The position numbers and the translations under genes are program-made. Shown here in pieces: positions 5,355 to 6,939 of a DNA stretch of 6,939 nucleotides (position 1 is the stretch's first letter; every line of letters starts with the position of its first letter). Source of the stretch: CAZSVI01 sp964610205 (GTDB lineage Bacteria; Bacillota; Clostridia; DSM-8532); assembly GCA_964610205.1 (NCBI GenBank), contig CAZSVI010000159.1, forward strand, positions 1-6,939, given 5' to 3'. The notes under the pieces were generated by a model that saw only the letters and a list, made by a program, of their open reading frames with translations, had not been told where the DNA came from and ran no database searches.

Positions 5355-6180
5355 GAATAACCTTTGCCGAAATAACTCCGGCTTCCTCCCTCTTCCGCGC
5401 TGCGTGGAAAACTACAAGAGACGCTGCTGTCGCGGCATTTAACGAGTTTATCTCCCCATACATGGGTATTTTGATGATCGAATCGCAGTTTTCCCTCACA
5501 AGCCGGCTTATACCTTCCCCTTCGCTTCCGATAACAACAGCCGTTGCTTCCGAATAATCATACCTGTCATAATAAGTATCTCCTGCAGGATCAGCAGCCG
5601 CAATCCAAACACCGGCTTTTTTCAAGTCCTGTATGGTTCTGGTAAGGTTTGTCACCCTGATAATTGGAATATACTCCGCAGCACCTGCCGCTACCTTTGC
5701 GACAACGGGTGTCAGGCCGACTGAACGCCTTTTTGGCAGGATTATGCCATGAACGCCCGCACATTCTGCGGTTCGGATTATGGAACCAAGATTATTCGGA
5801 TCAGTGATCCCGTCAAGTATCAAAAGAAGAGGAGGCTGTCCCATCTTCGCGGCTCTTTCCAGTACATCATCCAAATCAGCATAGCTGTGTGGCGCCGCTT
5901 CCGCAATAACTCCCTGATGTCCCCGGGCAACCGACATTTGATCCAGTTTGCCCTTCTCCAGAAATGTAACCACATAACCCTTATTCCTTGCCATTGCGTA
6001 TATCTTGCTCAGAATGGGATCCTTCGTATCCTTCTCAAGATAAAGCCTGTTCAAGGAGTGATTTGCTTTTAAAGCTTCCAGAACGGCATTTTTTCCTTCC
6101 AACCTGCCGGATTCATCATTTTCAATATTGTTGTCCGGTCTGTCATTACGAAACGAATTATTATTCTTTTTTATGTTCAT
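5347..6180 (-). CDS. rlmB: 23S rRNA (guanosine-2'-O-)methyltransferase RlmB, SPOUT/TrmH family
   Basis: 277 residues from ATG 6180. Residues about 26-98 are the substrate-binding domain (RLEGKNAVLEAL start), and about 118-265 the SPOUT knotted methyltransferase domain. All three TrmH motifs are visible: motif 1 DPNNLGSIIRTAE (127-139, Asn130 and Arg136), motif 2 VIGSEGEGIS (216-225), and motif 3 IPMYGEINSLNAATAA (238-253, Asn248). The E. coli enzyme uses S-adenosylmethionine to methylate G2251 in the 23S peptidyl-transferase P loop. An upstream ATG at 6204 lacks a ribosome binding site, whereas 6180 has GGAAGGAAAGG just upstream, so 6180 is chosen. It overlaps mrnC by 20 nt and rae1 by 8 nt. 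The N-terminal 25 residues are asparagine- and aspartate-rich and probably disordered. A related TrmH-family specificity cannot be fully excluded, but the synteny supports RlmB. Confidence 0.92.
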   Translation of the reverse strand: MNIKKNNNSFRNDRPDNNIENDESGRLEGKNAVLEALKANHSLNRLYLEKDTKDPILSKIYAMARNKGYVVTFLEKGKLDQMSVARGHQGVIAEAAPHSYADLDDVLERAAKMGQPPLLLILDGITDPNNLGSIIRTAECAGVHGIILPKRRSVGLTPVVAKVAAGAAEYIPIIRVTNLTRTIQDLKKAGVWIAAADPAGDTYYDRYDYSEATAVVIGSEGEGISRLVRENCDSIIKIPMYGEINSLNAATAASLVVFHAARKREEAGVISAKVIHG

Positions 6181-6604
6181 CTTTTTCCTTTCCTTCCATT
6201 TCAATAACTTCTGCGGCCATTTCCAGCAATTCCATCAGACGTTCCTCTTTGCCGGACAGGTATAAATATCCGATAACTGCTTCAATAGCAGTTGAATGCC
6301 GGTAATCCATAATGTCGGCATTTTTGGGGACTGTTGCTGATTTTGCGTTTCTCCCACGTCTGAAAACAAGCTTCTCTTCCTCGTTCAGCTTATCATGCAA
6401 AGACAGCGCAATTCTGCTCTGCGCAGCGGCCTTTACATAGCCTGTGGCTTTTATGTGCATTTTATGTGCGGATACACTTTTTCTCATAACCAAGCGGCTT
6501 CTGATAAAGAGATCAAAAACAGAGTCTCCAATAAAAGCCAAAACCAATGGAGATAATTGATTCACCTGTGTGAAAGCCTTATTATCATGCATAATAAATA
6601 TCAT
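6161..6604 (-). CDS. mrnC: Mini-ribonuclease III (Mini-III)
   Basis: 147 residues: a single RNase III catalytic domain without the C-terminal double-stranded-RNA-binding domain, the hallmark of Mini-III. Signature stretches are LAFIGDSVFDLF (22-33, catalytic Asp27), RGRNAKSATVPKNAD (83-97) and YRHSTAIEAVIGYLYL (101-116, catalytic Glu108). In Bacillus, Mini-III trims the double-stranded stem formed by the ends of the 23S rRNA precursor, working as a dimer with help from ribosomal protein L3. The start at 6604 has AAAAAGG about 5 nt upstream; ATG 6592 (residue 5) is an alternative. It is first in the operon with rlmB (20-nt overlap) and rae1. cysS, its usual upstream neighbour, is not present in the 335 bp to the window edge. 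The tail is rich in lysine and glutamate. Confidence 0.93.
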   Translation of the reverse strand: MIFIMHDNKAFTQVNQLSPLVLAFIGDSVFDLFIRSRLVMRKSVSAHKMHIKATGYVKAAAQSRIALSLHDKLNEEEKLVFRRGRNAKSATVPKNADIMDYRHSTAIEAVIGYLYLSGKEERLMELLEMAAEVIEMEGKEKDEHKKE

Positions 6605-6618
6605 TTAAACCTTTTTCC

Positions 6619-6632
6619 GGCAGTTTCCTGCC
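6619..6632 (-). promoter_or_regulatory. GAAA-tetraloop hairpin before the mrnC ribosome binding site
   Basis: In the mrnC leader (minus strand) GGCAG-GAAA-CTGCC forms a perfect 5-bp GC-rich stem capped by a GNRA tetraloop. It ends about 14 nt before the start codon, directly upstream of the AAAAAGG ribosome binding site. It could affect mRNA stability or translation. The stem is seen directly; the role is inferred. Confidence 0.4.
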
Positions 6633-6718
6633 TTTTCCCAAATCTTATCTGCTTATTTAACAAAACACAGCCTCAGTTTAACATACTATAAAACACCTCT
6701 ATGGTATTTCCTATATTG

Positions 6719-6747
6719 ATTTTACTGCATACTATTATATGAATCAA
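6719..6747 (-). promoter_or_regulatory. Predicted sigma-A promoter of mrnC-rlmB-rae1
   Basis: On the minus strand, TTGATT (plus 6742-6747) and TAAAAT (plus 6719-6724) are 17 nt apart, matching consensus at 4/6 and 5/6. Transcription would start near 6712, giving a leader of about 108 nt. Other -10-like hexamers in this AT-rich stretch (for example TATAAT, plus 6734-6739) have poorer -35 partners. The genes could also be read from a promoter further upstream with cysS. Confidence 0.4.
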
Positions 6748-6831
6748 TAAAGAAACAAAAAATGCTGTCTCTATAATAATCTTATACAAACAAGTCCTCT
6801 TCTTTCCCGTCATTTATGTTTATTTTGTCAC

Positions 6832-6874
6832 TTGTTTTCAGCAGCATAAAAATTCTATAATATAAGTGTACACT
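6832..6874 (+). promoter_or_regulatory. Promoter-like TATAAT with adjacent 10-bp palindrome
   Basis: TTGTTT (6832-6837) and TATAAT (6856-6861) are 18 nt apart on the plus strand. The perfect palindrome AGTGTACACT (6865-6874) lies where transcription would start, a common place for a repressor operator. Any gene served would be to the right of the window. The weak -35 and the AT-rich context keep confidence low. Confidence 0.25.
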
Positions 6875-6939
6875 GATACTTTTTAACCTCCGTTTGACAG
6901 CCTAAAAGAAAAATAAGCCTCTAAACTGCCTTTGATTAG

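Larger units (their letters stand above)
6605..6939. other. AT-rich intergenic region without a recognisable gene
   Basis: No gene with a start, ribosome binding site and recognisable product is found here on either strand, and no tRNA or T-box pattern is evident. It holds the mrnC promoter candidate, the leader hairpin and, near the right edge, a promoter-like TATAAT (plus strand, 6856-6861) followed by the palindrome AGTGTACACT at 6865-6874. A short open stretch on the minus strand at 6883-6939 could be the end of a gene lying outside the window, but it is too short to identify. Confidence 0.55.

Noticed and set aside
6181..6204. ATG at 6204 as the rlmB start
   Set aside because: No Shine-Dalgarno sequence precedes it, while ATG 6180 has GGAAGGAAAGG well placed.
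5749..6305. Two overlapping plus-strand open frames opposite rlmB and mrnC
   Set aside because: They are antisense to highly conserved motifs of rlmB and mrnC and lack recognisable protein features or ribosome binding sites.
6883..6939. Minus-strand open stretch as the C-terminus of an upstream gene such as cysS
   Set aside because: Fewer than 20 codons are visible and they match no ending I recognise.
1..6939. CRISPR array, tRNA, rRNA or insertion sequence
   Set aside because: There are no regularly spaced repeats with unique spacers, no cloverleaf-type sequence, no rRNA stretch and no transposase motif on either strand.

Overview
The window looks like chromosomal DNA from a low-GC Firmicute, most likely a Clostridia-class anaerobe. 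Three things point there: AT-rich intergenic DNA, strong AGGAGG-type ribosome binding sites, and the ordered trio mrnC-rlmB-rae1 (yacP), which is conserved in Bacillus and Clostridia. The genus cannot be fixed from sequence alone.

Left part (1-4499): two successive modules with the same layout. In each, a URO-D superfamily protein is read leftwards and an AraC-family regulator is read rightwards from a shared intergenic control region. Module 1 is 193-1347 (URO-D-like) with 1466-2311 (AraC). Module 2 is 2421-3491 (URO-D-like) with 3639-4499 (AraC). Neither enzyme has the N-terminal arginine-rich signature of true haem-pathway HemE, so both belong to the broad MtaA/CmuA/URO-D-like group, whose substrates are mostly unknown. 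Both intergenic regions hold direct repeats offset by exactly 31 bp, a plausible arrangement for AraC-type binding. In module 2 one repeat overlaps the predicted -35 box of the enzyme gene by 4 bp. Both regulators also have a -10-like hexamer so close to the start codon that a leaderless transcript is possible. The inferred logic is that each regulator senses a ligand and controls its own URO-D-like enzyme.

Middle (4500-4823): no intact gene recognised. The coding-like signal changes reading frame twice, which looks like a decayed, unidentified gene remnant at the junction between the accessory and core parts.

Right part (4824-6604): a leftward, tightly overlapping core operon of Mini-ribonuclease III (mrnC), 23S rRNA 2'-O-methyltransferase (rlmB) and the ribosome-associated mRNA endonuclease Rae1 (rae1/yacP). 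All three act on rRNA or on translating ribosomes. In Bacillus, sigH follows rae1. Here the remnant and the accessory modules follow instead, so synteny breaks at about 4824. The 335 bp upstream (6605-6939) contain no recognisable gene, a reasonable promoter candidate for mrnC, a small GAAA-loop hairpin before its ribosome binding site, and a promoter-like site with a 10-bp palindrome near the right edge.

The left edge (1-192) carries a run of palindromes and the probable terminator of the first URO-D-like gene.
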